A stretch of 23,257 nucleotides of DNA from a virus (IMGVR_UViG_3300033233_000168:1-23257); one strand, 5' to 3'. Shown: positions 13,858-21,557, numbered from the stretch's first letter. A program made the numbers and translations. The notes: generated from the sequence alone by a model not told the origin.

Positions 13858-14195
13858 ATTCCGGCCTGCACGGCCATGGAGCGCAAATCCGCGCCTTCCT
13901 GCATTTCGTTGTCCGGCGCCGGTTCGGCGGCTTCATCGTCGATGGGATTGCCATTCACCGCGCTGACTTTCACGTAGGCGGTTTCGCCCTCGATCCGGGT
14001 CACGGTGGCGTCCACCGTGAAAGTGACCGCATCGCCTTCCGCCGGCGTCTGCACCTGTTCCTTGTCATCCGGCTGGGCCAGTGACTTCAGGGGCACGGCA
14101 ACTTCGCCCGCTTGGGCGGTTGGCATCGCCGGCATCGGGGCCGGTTCGGCGCCCTCGTCGGGGATGGTGGGTAATTGATCTTCTTCGCCTAACAT
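13854..14195 (-). CDS. Acidic, Pro/Ala-rich small protein, 113 aa
   Basis: The first 45 residues are Glu/Pro/Ala-rich and probably disordered. Residues about 55-85 form a compact beta pattern (DAVTFTVDATVTRIEGETAYVKVSAVNG), and the end is acidic again. ATG at 14195 lies after a strong hairpin in the 65-base gap; the stop overlaps the next start (GTGA). There is no signal peptide, unlike its neighbours. Size, acidity and position after the capsid gene would suit a head-completion or decoration role, but I do not recognise a family. Confidence 0.65.
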   Translation of the reverse strand: MLGEEDQLPTIPDEGAEPAPMPAMPTAQAGEVAVPLKSLAQPDDKEQVQTPAEGDAVTFTVDATVTRIEGETAYVKVSAVNGNPIDDEAAEPAPDNEMQEGADLRSMAVQAGM

Positions 14196-14209
14196 ATTGG
14201 TTTCTTTCA

Positions 14210-14240
14210 GGCGCCCGGCTGGTGGCCAGTCCCGGGCGCC
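14210..14240 (-). other. Strong GC-rich intergenic hairpin
   Basis: GGCGCCCGG (14210-14218) pairs with CCGGGCGCC (14232-14240). Inside it CTGG (14219-14222) pairs with CCAG (14226-14229), leaving a three-base loop and a two-base bulge. It lies between the 215-aa secreted-protein gene and the 113-aa gene. No U-run follows on the minus strand, so factor-independent termination is doubtful; mRNA end protection, a processing site or partial attenuation is more likely. Confidence 0.65.
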
Positions 14241-14260
14241 GCTTAGGGTTCAGAATTCCG

Positions 14261-14908
14261 TCACTGGCCGGCGCTGAAGAAACGGGCACACGCCCCGTTG
14301 ATGCTGCTGTTGGTCCCGCCGGTGATTTCAAACACGAGCGGTTTGCCCGGTTCGCCGGCGTAAATACCGGGACCGTTCAGTTCCTTGGTCGCCACGCCAA
14401 CCGGGATGTTACCACTTGTGGTGAGCGGCCAGATAACGTCTTGAAGGGCGTTGGTGGTCGCCACCGTGGTGACAAGGTTGGTTCCACTCACAGCGGCACC
14501 GAGGATACGTCGGTCGAACAATCCGGTTGCCTTGTGGTAGATCAGGATGATGCCGCCGTTGGTATTGAACCCGGATGCGGCCTGCGTCATCGAGTTCGTG
14601 ATGTTCACGTATGCCGTGGTGCCCAGGTTGGTGTTGTTCACAAAGCACGGTTTACCGGCTGTGTAGAACTGAACCTTGCCCGCGGCGGTATCGCTCGTGG
14701 CATTGATATAGGTCAGCACTGGCAGGGCGGGCGTGACGCTGGCGGGAACTGCCTTCCCGGTGTGCGGCACCACGGCCCAACTGAGTGTGCCCGTTCCGTT
14801 GCCGACGCCCGCCCAGATGCCAGTGTCGGCAGCGTGAACCGGTTCGGTGATGAGGAATGAAGCCACGGCCAGGCAGGCCGCGGCGAGGATGTTCAGAGTC
14901 TTTTTCAT
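14261..14908 (-). CDS. Secreted protein encoded directly after the capsid gene, 215 aa
   Basis: ATG at 14908 is chosen because the protein then begins with a perfect signal peptide (MKKTLNILAAACLAVASFL, cleavage after VHA at about residue 26). A TTG at 15001 would add 31 polar residues in front of it and overlap the capsid stop, which is less likely. The mature protein is Thr/Asn/Gly/Val-rich beta structure (TLSWAVVPHTGKAVPASVTP; VFEITGGTNSSINGACARFF at the end). Strong hairpins on both sides suggest it has its own mRNA segment. The place after the major capsid protein is where decoration proteins are often found, but a signal peptide does not fit that. Family unknown. Confidence 0.7.
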   Translation of the reverse strand: MKKTLNILAAACLAVASFLITEPVHAADTGIWAGVGNGTGTLSWAVVPHTGKAVPASVTPALPVLTYINATSDTAAGKVQFYTAGKPCFVNNTNLGTTAYVNITNSMTQAASGFNTNGGIILIYHKATGLFDRRILGAAVSGTNLVTTVATTNALQDVIWPLTTSGNIPVGVATKELNGPGIYAGEPGKPLVFEITGGTNSSINGACARFFSAGQ

Positions 14909-14946
14909 ACGTTTGTCAGATTTGAATTTCAGTTTTGGTTTTGGTT

Positions 14947-14968
14947 GGGGCGGGATTGCTCCCGCCCC
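14947..14968 (-). other. Perfect 9-bp hairpin with GCAA tetraloop downstream of the capsid gene
   Basis: GGGGCGGGA (14947-14955) and TCCCGCCCC (14960-14968) pair without mismatch around a four-base loop that reads GCAA in the minus-strand RNA, a stable GNRA type. It begins 25 bases after the capsid stop. The following RNA is A/C-rich with no U-run. Likely roles are protection of the capsid mRNA 3' end or attenuation that lowers downstream expression. Confidence 0.7.
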
Positions 14969-14993
14969 TTCAATCAATTCGCGCTTGGTTGGC

Positions 14994-16136
14994 TTAGACA
15001 AACGTGCTCTTGCAGCGGGCCACGACGAGCCGCGGGGTGTCCGTCGTCTCGTTGGTTTTCAGCAGGCCCGCCTGGTAAAACGCCTTCCAGCCGAAGGTGG
15101 TTTTCTGGTTCAGGGGATCCGCCTTGTCCGCCTTGTCGAGGATGATCATGCTCGGCGCCTTGGGATCCGAGCCCGCCCGCATCCCGCTCAGTTTCGGGAC
15201 GCCGAAGGCTTCGGCCCCGAGGTAGAGACAGGCGTAGATGTTGTCGGACACCGTATCGCTCGGCGCATAGATGCCGTAGCCGGTGGACTGCTCGATGAAC
15301 GGCGACTGGTTCTCGAAGAACCGGCAGCCGTCCAGCTCGAATTCAACCCACTGGTCCAGCGTGCCCGCAGCCCGGTTGTTGTTGTAGATGGCCGAGGCAA
15401 TCCACGTGGCTTCCTGGCGGAGGTCCGCCATGATCTCGGGCGGCAACCCGCACATATACTTGCCGTTGATCATCGGGACGCCGGGCTTGCCCGCCACGCC
15501 CTTGAGGCGGGTCACGCAGCCGATGTGAAAGGCGCGCGTGAACTTGGCGTTGCTGTTCGACAACGCCGCCAGGGTGGCGAAGTCGTTCGCGCTGTTCAAC
15601 GTGTTCGCCACGCCGGCAAAGCGCTCAAAGCTGCCGTTCGAGTTGAACATGGTCGCCTGCGCGGCCGGGATTGAGTTGGGAGTGCCATCCGCGTCCGCCA
15701 CGCCAGGGCTGGAGCAAATCGCGTGCGAACACACGAAATCGAAGTCCAGCGCCGCGTCCGCCGCCATCGTCTTGGTGTTGATCTGGAGCGTGTCAAACAG
15801 GTCAACCGCCCGGGTGATGTCCGAAACACTGGACAGGTCGCCGCGCTGCTTGAGCTGGATGTCCACGTAACCGATCGGGGCACCCTCGGTTTCGTCCGGC
15901 GGCAGGCTTTCGCTCAGCGCGCGGGGTCCGCTGGTGGCCGTGCCCTTCTTCGCGCGACGCGGCCGGAAGAACCGGATGGTGTCGCCCGCCGAGTTGGCCG
16001 GGAGTTCCTTCGCCACACCGAAGGTGCCGAGACGAAGGTTGTAAATCAGCTCCTTCAGGAGCTGACGTGAAAAGTATTTCTGCTGACGATCCGCAAAATC
16101 CGCCGGAGCGGTTGTAAGAATTTTGGCTGCGCCCAT
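14994..16136 (-). CDS. Major capsid protein, N4-gp56-like family, 380 aa
   Basis: The N-terminal pattern is that of the N4 gp56 group: TTAPADFADRQQKYFSRQLL (8-27), KELPANSAGDTIRFFRPRR (43-61) and, after a variable loop, GYVDIQLKQRGDLSSVSDI (89-107), with helix VDLFDTLQINTKTMAADAALD (111-131). Length is typical of HK97-fold capsid proteins. It directly follows a scaffold-like gene and precedes a strong hairpin, as expected for the most heavily expressed structural gene. No clear Shine-Dalgarno sequence lies before the ATG. The protein would assemble the icosahedral shell. The family call rests on motif reading; the capsid role is well supported by order and length. Confidence 0.85.
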   Translation of the reverse strand: MGAAKILTTAPADFADRQQKYFSRQLLKELIYNLRLGTFGVAKELPANSAGDTIRFFRPRRAKKGTATSGPRALSESLPPDETEGAPIGYVDIQLKQRGDLSSVSDITRAVDLFDTLQINTKTMAADAALDFDFVCSHAICSSPGVADADGTPNSIPAAQATMFNSNGSFERFAGVANTLNSANDFATLAALSNSNAKFTRAFHIGCVTRLKGVAGKPGVPMINGKYMCGLPPEIMADLRQEATWIASAIYNNNRAAGTLDQWVEFELDGCRFFENQSPFIEQSTGYGIYAPSDTVSDNIYACLYLGAEAFGVPKLSGMRAGSDPKAPSMIILDKADKADPLNQKTTFGWKAFYQAGLLKTNETTDTPRLVVARCKSTFV

Positions 16137-16165
16137 AGTTCAGGCGCGAAGGCGTTACCGGTCCC

Positions 16166-17257
16166 CTAGCCCATTGCCACCGCTGTGTTCCGCAGACTGG
16201 CGCCCTCTTCCTCGTCGGTTTTGGGCGTGTCGTGTTGCAGATTGGCGGGGGCACTGGTGCCGCCGCCGGGCGATGTAAGAGCTTCGAGTTCCTTAACCTT
16301 CGCTCTCAGTTCGCCCAGTTCTTTATTCAGTCCTGGCACACAAGCGGCCGCAGCTTCCGCCGCTGTCAACCGCGCCGCATGGTAGATCAACACCGGATGG
16401 TCCTTCACTTCCAGTCCCGACTGCCGGGCCGCCTGGATGTGGGCTACCACCGTCTTGTTGAGTTCGGATCCCTGCTTGAACACGTCGGGCCAGCGTTTGT
16501 TGGCTTCCATCGTGTAATCCCGCAACGACTGTTGCCGGGACTGTTCGAGCTTGGCCGCGTCCGGGTCGGGGTTCTCACGCTTGTGTTGCGCCTCGGCCTT
16601 CAACTGGCCGGCCAACTCTTCGTGATAGGCTGCCTTCTTGCGCAGTCCTCCGGCATCCGAGCGCAACCGCTTTGCCTCGTCATACCGGTCCGCCTCTTCC
16701 GCCGCCGCCGCCCGCTTCTCAAGTCCGTCCGCCTGTAGTTCGAGCGTGGCCGCCTTCTCCGCGTTGACCGCACTCCCTTGTTCATACTGTTCCGGGGTGT
16801 AACGGTTCGCGGCTTTGGCTCGTTCCTGCTCGAATTGCTGACGTTCCCGGGCATGATAGTCGCGCTCGGCCTTGAATTGATCGCGCTCCTGTTGAAACGC
16901 GCTCTTTTCCTCGTTCAACTTCTTCCAACTGTCATCACGCCGGGCTTTGTCGCGGGCAAACGAATCTTTCGCTGGGGCCGCCGCAGGTCTGTCCCCGGGT
17001 TTCGGGGCTTCTGCGGTCGGGGAATCCTCTACCTTGGGCGTGGCTGTCGCGTTTGGATCAGCCGCCGCTTGTGTGCCGTCTGGTAAATCACCGGGCTTTG
17101 CTTCTGCCGGTTTGGGCTGAGACTCCGGTTGACGAGTCTGGGCTTCAACCTCCCGCTGTTCGAACGCTTCTGTCGGTGGTGGAGTCTCCGCGGATTCCGC
17201 GGCATCCAACAGCTTCATGGCGTCAGCCACATCGGGTAATTCAGCTATTCCGGGCAT
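16166..17257 (-). CDS. Scaffold-like protein, 363 aa
   Basis: Residues 1-95 are Pro/Glu/Ala-rich and probably disordered. Residues about 100-250 form a long charged coiled coil (KLNEEKSAFQQERDQFKAER, RQQFEQERAKAANRY, KAATLELQADGLEKRAAAAEE). The C-terminal third has helices and another short coiled coil (NKELGELRAKVKELEAL, about 310-327) and ends in a disordered tail. This composition and the position directly before the capsid gene are standard for a phage scaffolding protein, which organises procapsid assembly and then leaves. There are no protease motifs, so self-processing is not indicated. The start ATG is eight bases after the upstream stop. Confidence 0.82.
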   Translation of the reverse strand: MPGIAELPDVADAMKLLDAAESAETPPPTEAFEQREVEAQTRQPESQPKPAEAKPGDLPDGTQAAADPNATATPKVEDSPTAEAPKPGDRPAAAPAKDSFARDKARRDDSWKKLNEEKSAFQQERDQFKAERDYHARERQQFEQERAKAANRYTPEQYEQGSAVNAEKAATLELQADGLEKRAAAAEEADRYDEAKRLRSDAGGLRKKAAYHEELAGQLKAEAQHKRENPDPDAAKLEQSRQQSLRDYTMEANKRWPDVFKQGSELNKTVVAHIQAARQSGLEVKDHPVLIYHAARLTAAEAAAACVPGLNKELGELRAKVKELEALTSPGGGTSAPANLQHDTPKTDEEEGASLRNTAVAMG

Positions 17258-17265
17258 AGGCTTGG

Positions 17266-17682
17266 TTAGAACGATCGACGGAATTCAACCGGCATGGCGT
17301 CGTCCTGTGCGCCACCGGTTGTATCGGTTTTTGCGGCTGTATCGCCAGCCGCTTGCGAAAGCATCTTGTCACTGGCCAGATTGAACTGGAACAGGAGCAT
17401 TTGATTCATCCCGTAAGCCTGGGGGCTGCCGCTGTCGCCGGCGCACTCCTTCAGGGAAGCAACGTGAATCTCGCTGCCACAGACTTTGACCAGCTTCCGG
17501 CCCGTCTGACTGGAAAGGAACGAACGGAGCGCCATCACGTCCGACTGTTCCCACTCTTCGAACTCAGGCAGAATCTCGAACTTGGCCGGACGTGGTTGCG
17601 CCGCCGGAGATGGTTCCGGCGGCGCTTCGACACGGTTGCGCAGTTTCAACCACTTGCAGAATGATTGGAACAAGTTGCGCAT
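17266..17682 (-). CDS. Head-region small protein, 138 aa
   Basis: A basic start (MRNLFQSFCKWLKLRNR) leads to a Pro-rich linker. A compact middle follows (FEEWEQSDVMALRSFLSSQT, then RKLVKVCGSEIHVASLKECA), then a Met/Gln-rich helix and a Thr/Gly/Asp-rich end. The middle part, with YGMNQMLLFQFNLASDKMLS, recalls the small helical proteins often encoded between portal and scaffold that may contact capsid or portal, but I cannot name a family. It lies six bases after the preceding stop and eight bases before the scaffold gene. Confidence 0.72.
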   Translation of the reverse strand: MRNLFQSFCKWLKLRNRVEAPPEPSPAAQPRPAKFEILPEFEEWEQSDVMALRSFLSSQTGRKLVKVCGSEIHVASLKECAGDSGSPQAYGMNQMLLFQFNLASDKMLSQAAGDTAAKTDTTGGAQDDAMPVEFRRSF

Positions 17683-17688
17683 GACGAC

Positions 17689-18132
17689 TTACGATTGCCG
17701 CCGGCGCCGCTGTTTGTCAACAGGTTTCAGCGCCGTGGGTTCATCTTCCACCAAAGCTTTCGCCCGCTCGATGTCCTCGGCGGTAGCCGGAGAGGAATCC
17801 ACGGCGCGTGGTGATTCAGACGCTTCCGCTTGAGCCATGCGCTTATCCTCTTCGATCTGCCGTTGCTCGGCTTCCTCTTGCAGCCGCTTGCTCTCCGCAA
17901 TCTGGTCGAGGCGGTTGCGCTCAGCTTGGGTGGCGCGCGCTTCGCCGTCCCGTTGAATGTCCTCAAGATTCACTTCGGTGGGGAACGTGAACCCGGTTTT
18001 CTTCGCCGGATCGTCGAACACGATGACGATGTTGTCCCCGTCCAGCACCGTGCTGTTCACGTGATGATTGGGCGGCAGGGCGTCGTAAATACGGTTCAAC
18101 ATCAGCGGCAGGACAAGTTTGAAAAGACTCAT
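17689..18132 (-). CDS. Head-region coiled-coil protein, 147 aa
   Basis: ATG overlaps the portal stop (ATGA). The first 55 residues are hydrophobic and globular (SLFKLVLPLMLNRIYDALPP; DNIVIVFDDPAKKTGFTFP). They are followed by a Glu/Arg/Gln coiled coil (ERNRLDQIAESKRLQEEAEQ) and a basic tail ending RRRRQS. There is no enzyme motif. Coupling to the portal gene suggests a role in head assembly. Family unknown. Confidence 0.75.
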   Translation of the reverse strand: MSLFKLVLPLMLNRIYDALPPNHHVNSTVLDGDNIVIVFDDPAKKTGFTFPTEVNLEDIQRDGEARATQAERNRLDQIAESKRLQEEAEQRQIEEDKRMAQAEASESPRAVDSSPATAEDIERAKALVEDEPTALKPVDKQRRRRQS

Positions 18133-20003
18133 ATGGTGGGCGGTTGTTCAGGTTGCGGTTGTTCCATGCCCGGCATGGCCGGCGGTTGTGGGTTCTCCAT
18201 CTGGGTCAACATCTGCTTGATCTGCTTGGCCGCGGCAGGGTTCTGCTGCTGCAACATCTCCAGATGTTGGGCCAGGTGTTCCTGCACACGCTGGCGCGCG
18301 TGTGGATCCACCGGCGTAGCCAACTGGCCGCACGCATGTAGCCAGTCGATCAGCGCCTTGATTCTCGAAGCGTGGTCCTCTTGGGGCTGGACCGTGGCCG
18401 GGAATGGCGGTTTGCCGGCTCCCGGCGCCAGCAACGAGTTGACCTCGACCACTTCGTCCTCGTATTCGGTGGCCCCGCGCAGATTCGACGGGACAAAGGC
18501 TTTCAACGCGGTCGGTCCGTCGAACGCCTGGAGAGCCTTCTTCGTCAGCACTTCCTGATTCACGTTCGGATCACCTTGGAAAGCCTGCTTGGCGGACATG
18601 GCCTTGTTGAAGCGCAATCCCGGGTTCCACGCATCCGGCGCGCCGTCGAGAACGATCAGGTATTTGTCATGCAACGCCTGCGGTGAAAGTTTCCCCGTCT
18701 TGCCGCTGGCGTAGAAAGTGAAGTCGCGTTCCTTGAACTGGCATATCATGCCCCACAGATGACGCCCGAGCCGGGTGTTGTCCTCGCGGAACAATGCCGC
18801 ATCGTCACTCGTCCCCGTCTGTTGCAACGCGCCGATCCGGTTGTTCTCGGTGGCCGTGCGCTTCGTCCCGCCGCCCCCACCGTCGCCGCGCGTAATACCA
18901 AAATCGGGCACCTGGGAAATCTCTTCGCCCATCTGCCGCGTGAACATGATTTCTTCGTCATAAGAAATCGGGGGCGGACCCTGTTGCACGCCCTTGATGT
19001 TGCCGGGAATGTATTCGCCCGGCTGCCAGCGGTAGTTCGCCGCGTTGACGATCTCTTTCTCGCCCGTGTAAATAGGACGGTTGGCAAACGTCATGGCATC
19101 CGCCTTCTCGTTCCACACCTTGGTCCCGTATTGCTCGAACGGCGCCAGCAGTTCGGCGATGCCGCGCGCCGCATACCATCCCTCATCGCTCTTCACTTCC
19201 ATCACGAAGTCGAAGAACGGCAGACTGACCTTGCCTTGCACCTTGTAGGGCACCCCGAACGGCTTCCTTATGTCGACGTCCGGCGCCATCGGGCAGTAGG
19301 TGTTCACCGTCCAGCCGCCGCCCGTTTTGGTGTAGTGTTCAAACAGGAGGCACTGTCCGGGCTGCCTGGAGAACGCAATCCCCTCGCGCAGCCGGATTTC
19401 CTCATTCCACAGTCCCAAACTCTGAAAATCCTTGCTGCCTTTGATTTTGTCCACCGTGGCCGCATCCGTCGCGTAACGCCGGTCGAGGCGCTTGTAACTC
19501 TCGACGGTCATGGGACGAACATGCACAAACTCGTCCGCATCCTCAAACCCTCGCGCCTCTTGGGGCATGATGATGTGGATGGGGTGGATGTGCTCGAACT
19601 TGAACTTGTAACCGTCCAACGGGTCAATCGTCGCCTTCAGGATGCCGCGCCCGTAGAGCCTCCGCGCGTCCATCACACTCCGCATCTTGCGAATAAAATC
19701 GGTCTGGGTGGTCAACTGATAGGTGAGATAGTCAGCGGCCGCGTCGGTCATGTCCTCCAACTGGTCCACCAACGACGTGAACGAGTAGATTCGATCCGCG
19801 CCCGTCAACTGGCCGGCGTCAAACGGCTTCAGCTTGCGGATGGAATTGTCGATCAGGGGCAGATGACCGTCGGCACAGCCCGGAAACGGCTTGCTCTGCC
19901 GCGGCAATCCTTCGTGCCGCATCCGGTAGTAGAGCCGGGCCTTGTTCTCCCAAACGAGGCGTTCGGTCAGCATCCGCACCGCGTTGTCGAGGAGTTGCTT
20001 CAC
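18129..20003 (-). CDS. Portal protein, podovirus type, 624 aa
   Basis: The length (624 aa), all-helical N-terminus (TERLVWENKARLYYRMRHEG), the middle wing/stem sequence (DYLTYQLTTQTDFIRKMRSV; ARRLYGRGILKATIDPLDGY) and a Gln/Pro/Met-rich C-terminal tail fit portal proteins of large podoviruses. Position between terminase and scaffold/capsid is the standard one. The dodecameric ring would sit at one vertex, act as the DNA channel for packaging and bind the tail adaptor. The start is uncertain: GTG at 20003 lies only five bases from the 3' end of the tRNA gene and has no Shine-Dalgarno sequence. ATG at 19973 (614 aa) is the alternative. Confidence 0.87.
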   Translation of the reverse strand: MKQLLDNAVRMLTERLVWENKARLYYRMRHEGLPRQSKPFPGCADGHLPLIDNSIRKLKPFDAGQLTGADRIYSFTSLVDQLEDMTDAAADYLTYQLTTQTDFIRKMRSVMDARRLYGRGILKATIDPLDGYKFKFEHIHPIHIIMPQEARGFEDADEFVHVRPMTVESYKRLDRRYATDAATVDKIKGSKDFQSLGLWNEEIRLREGIAFSRQPGQCLLFEHYTKTGGGWTVNTYCPMAPDVDIRKPFGVPYKVQGKVSLPFFDFVMEVKSDEGWYAARGIAELLAPFEQYGTKVWNEKADAMTFANRPIYTGEKEIVNAANYRWQPGEYIPGNIKGVQQGPPPISYDEEIMFTRQMGEEISQVPDFGITRGDGGGGGTKRTATENNRIGALQQTGTSDDAALFREDNTRLGRHLWGMICQFKERDFTFYASGKTGKLSPQALHDKYLIVLDGAPDAWNPGLRFNKAMSAKQAFQGDPNVNQEVLTKKALQAFDGPTALKAFVPSNLRGATEYEDEVVEVNSLLAPGAGKPPFPATVQPQEDHASRIKALIDWLHACGQLATPVDPHARQRVQEHLAQHLEMLQQQNPAAAKQIKQMLTQMENPQPPAMPGMEQPQPEQPPTI

Positions 20004-20008
20004 AGGAA

Positions 20009-20083
20009 TGGTTGCAGGGGTTGGAATTGAACCAACGACCTCAAGGTTATGAGCCTAGCGAGCTTCCACTCCTCCACCCTGCA
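20009..20083 (-). tRNA. tRNA with CAU anticodon, initiator-like (fMet-type)
   Basis: A complete 75-nt cloverleaf is encoded including the terminal CCA. The acceptor stem TGCAGGG/CCCTGCA has 7 pairs, with T1 opposite A72. The anticodon loop is CTCATAA. The T stem GTTGG/CCAAC is perfect with loop TTCAATT. Initiator-like features are A11:U24 in the D stem, the D-arm and variable-loop text shared with bacterial tRNA-fMet (GGTCG after the anticodon arm), a weak 1:72 position, and two of the three G:C pairs at 29-31/39-41 (A29:U41, G30:C40, G31:C39). Odd points are mismatches at 13:22 and 28:42, and U1:A72 in place of the usual C1xA72 mismatch. It is probably a phage-carried initiator or an elongator-Met/Ile variant. 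It sits in an 97-base gap between the terminase and portal genes. Confidence 0.92.
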
Positions 20084-20100
20084 TTTAAGTTGCGAAGTCA

Positions 20101-21555
20101 TCAGAAATACCGCCGTTCTCCACCCACTTCTGAACCTTCCTGTTCGTTCTGTCTAGCAAATTGTTGCGCCTGTTCGATCAGGTTGAACGACTTTGCCTGC
20201 GGCGCCGGCATCATGCAGCACAACACCGCGTCCGCTTCGTCCGGGCTTTCGCCTGCACGTTTCTTGTAATCCTCCTTCTTCTCGATCTCAAGCAGTCCGC
20301 TGGAATTCACCTTGCCCTTACGCCCGATAATCTGCGCCTTCAAGTCCGGGTCATTGGGAAGAATGACCGCGCACCGCTTGATCTTGGCAATCCCCTCGCC
20401 CCATGCCTCGGCAATCTGGTTGCGGTAGCCTTGGTTGTAACGCTCTTCGCTGCCGCCGTGGAATTCGTTGATCTTCCAGTCGAGTTCATGCAGCCGGTGA
20501 ATCATCGGCAACCCAAGTCCATCGCCGTCACCGCTGATGTGGCTAGCGTCCAAGCGGTCTGACTTCTGTAGAGCGACAAACTCACGCAGAAAACCGCCCA
20601 CCGCGCTCATGGTGTCCCGTTCAACCCATTTCTTCGGGATCCTCACCCGGTTCCCGCGCCGATGGCCGATGACGTTCTTGTCCCGTCCCGCCGCGAAGTC
20701 ACAAAACGCATGTTGGTCACCATCGACAAACGGGGGCGGGTTTTCAAGGCACCGGTCATACTCCGTGAGGCTAATCAGCGCGTCCTCGACGATGTTGGTG
20801 AAGTTTCCGAATACCGTTGACTGCACAAACGGGTTGGCCTCGCCGTGCTTATCAATCAACCTTTCGATCGCGCCACGGTTCAGCCACCAGCCATCTTCTT
20901 CCAAGCATTCCATGCGGGAAATCTTGTGGTGCGAGTAGTGAGCGACGTTCTTCGTCTCCATCTCGTAAAACGATCCTTCCGGACTTCCCGGTGAACCGGT
21001 GGCCAGAAACCAAGTGGGGTTGCAACGATCTTCCGCGGCCTGACAAATCTCCCGGCTGACGCCTTGGCATTCGTCAATCGCGATGAACAAGGGCCGGTCC
21101 ACGTCCTTGTGGTAGCCTTGAAAGTAATGTTCGTCCTTGGTGCTGACGCCGCTGTAGGCATGGGTCCACTGCTTGGTGCGCTCATCGTAGCGCTTTATAC
21201 CGGTTGCCTGGAATTCCCACTTAGCAGGACTGAACAGATGCGCGTAGCCCTTCAGTGCCGGGATTAGCTGGTCCTCAATCTGCCGATAAACGCCGGCAGT
21301 GGACACCGCCACGGCATTACGGATCTCGATGGCGTAGAGAATGGCCGCGCACAACACGCGCCGCGTCTTTCCCACTTCGTTGGCGCATCGGTTCACGACG
21401 CGCGAACCGTCCCGGCTGAAGATGTCCCGCAACACCGCGGCTTGCTTCGGGTGCAGCTTCATCCCCAGCCGCTCCTCGGCGTAGCCGTCCGGCGTGGCCA
21501 GCCGGCGCGCCTTTGCTTGGAGCGCTTTGTCCGACATGGCTTGCTGCGGGTCCAT
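20101..21555 (-). CDS. terL: Terminase large subunit, 484 aa
   Basis: The ATPase domain shows a terminase-type Walker A, CANEVGKT (57-64), Walker B LFIAIDE (156-162) and the coupling motif ATGSPG (186-191). The RuvC-like nuclease domain shows CDFAAGRDKN (Asp286), SGDGDGLG (Asp343/345) and SPDEADAV (Asp439/442). Start ATG 21555 was chosen because GGAG lies 11 bases upstream and it follows the 87-aa gene by two bases; a 47-residue extension upstream lies over that gene and is rejected. The protein cuts the concatemer and drives DNA into the procapsid through the portal. Family length is normal. Both active sites look intact. Confidence 0.93.
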   Translation of the reverse strand: MDPQQAMSDKALQAKARRLATPDGYAEERLGMKLHPKQAAVLRDIFSRDGSRVVNRCANEVGKTRRVLCAAILYAIEIRNAVAVSTAGVYRQIEDQLIPALKGYAHLFSPAKWEFQATGIKRYDERTKQWTHAYSGVSTKDEHYFQGYHKDVDRPLFIAIDECQGVSREICQAAEDRCNPTWFLATGSPGSPEGSFYEMETKNVAHYSHHKISRMECLEEDGWWLNRGAIERLIDKHGEANPFVQSTVFGNFTNIVEDALISLTEYDRCLENPPPFVDGDQHAFCDFAAGRDKNVIGHRRGNRVRIPKKWVERDTMSAVGGFLREFVALQKSDRLDASHISGDGDGLGLPMIHRLHELDWKINEFHGGSEERYNQGYRNQIAEAWGEGIAKIKRCAVILPNDPDLKAQIIGRKGKVNSSGLLEIEKKEDYKKRAGESPDEADAVLCCMMPAPQAKSFNLIEQAQQFARQNEQEGSEVGGERRYF

Positions 21556-21557
21556 CG

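Noticed and set aside
14947-14968. Factor-independent terminator after the capsid gene
   Set aside because: The stem is strong but no U-run follows in the minus-strand transcript, and genes continue downstream in the same direction.
18759-20030. Long plus-strand open frame (423 codons) opposite the portal gene
   Set aside because: It is antisense to a well-supported portal protein, is Arg/His/Val/Leu-rich in the way GC-rich shadow frames are, and also crosses the tRNA gene.
20009-20083. tRNA as an integration (attachment) site of a provirus
   Set aside because: It lies in the middle of a continuous phage late operon with no integrase or boundary next to it, so a cargo tRNA is more likely.
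20012-20269. Plus-strand 85-codon frame with LELNQRPQGYEPSELP
   Set aside because: This peptide is the well-known false translation of the reverse complement of a tRNA; it supports the tRNA and is not a protein.
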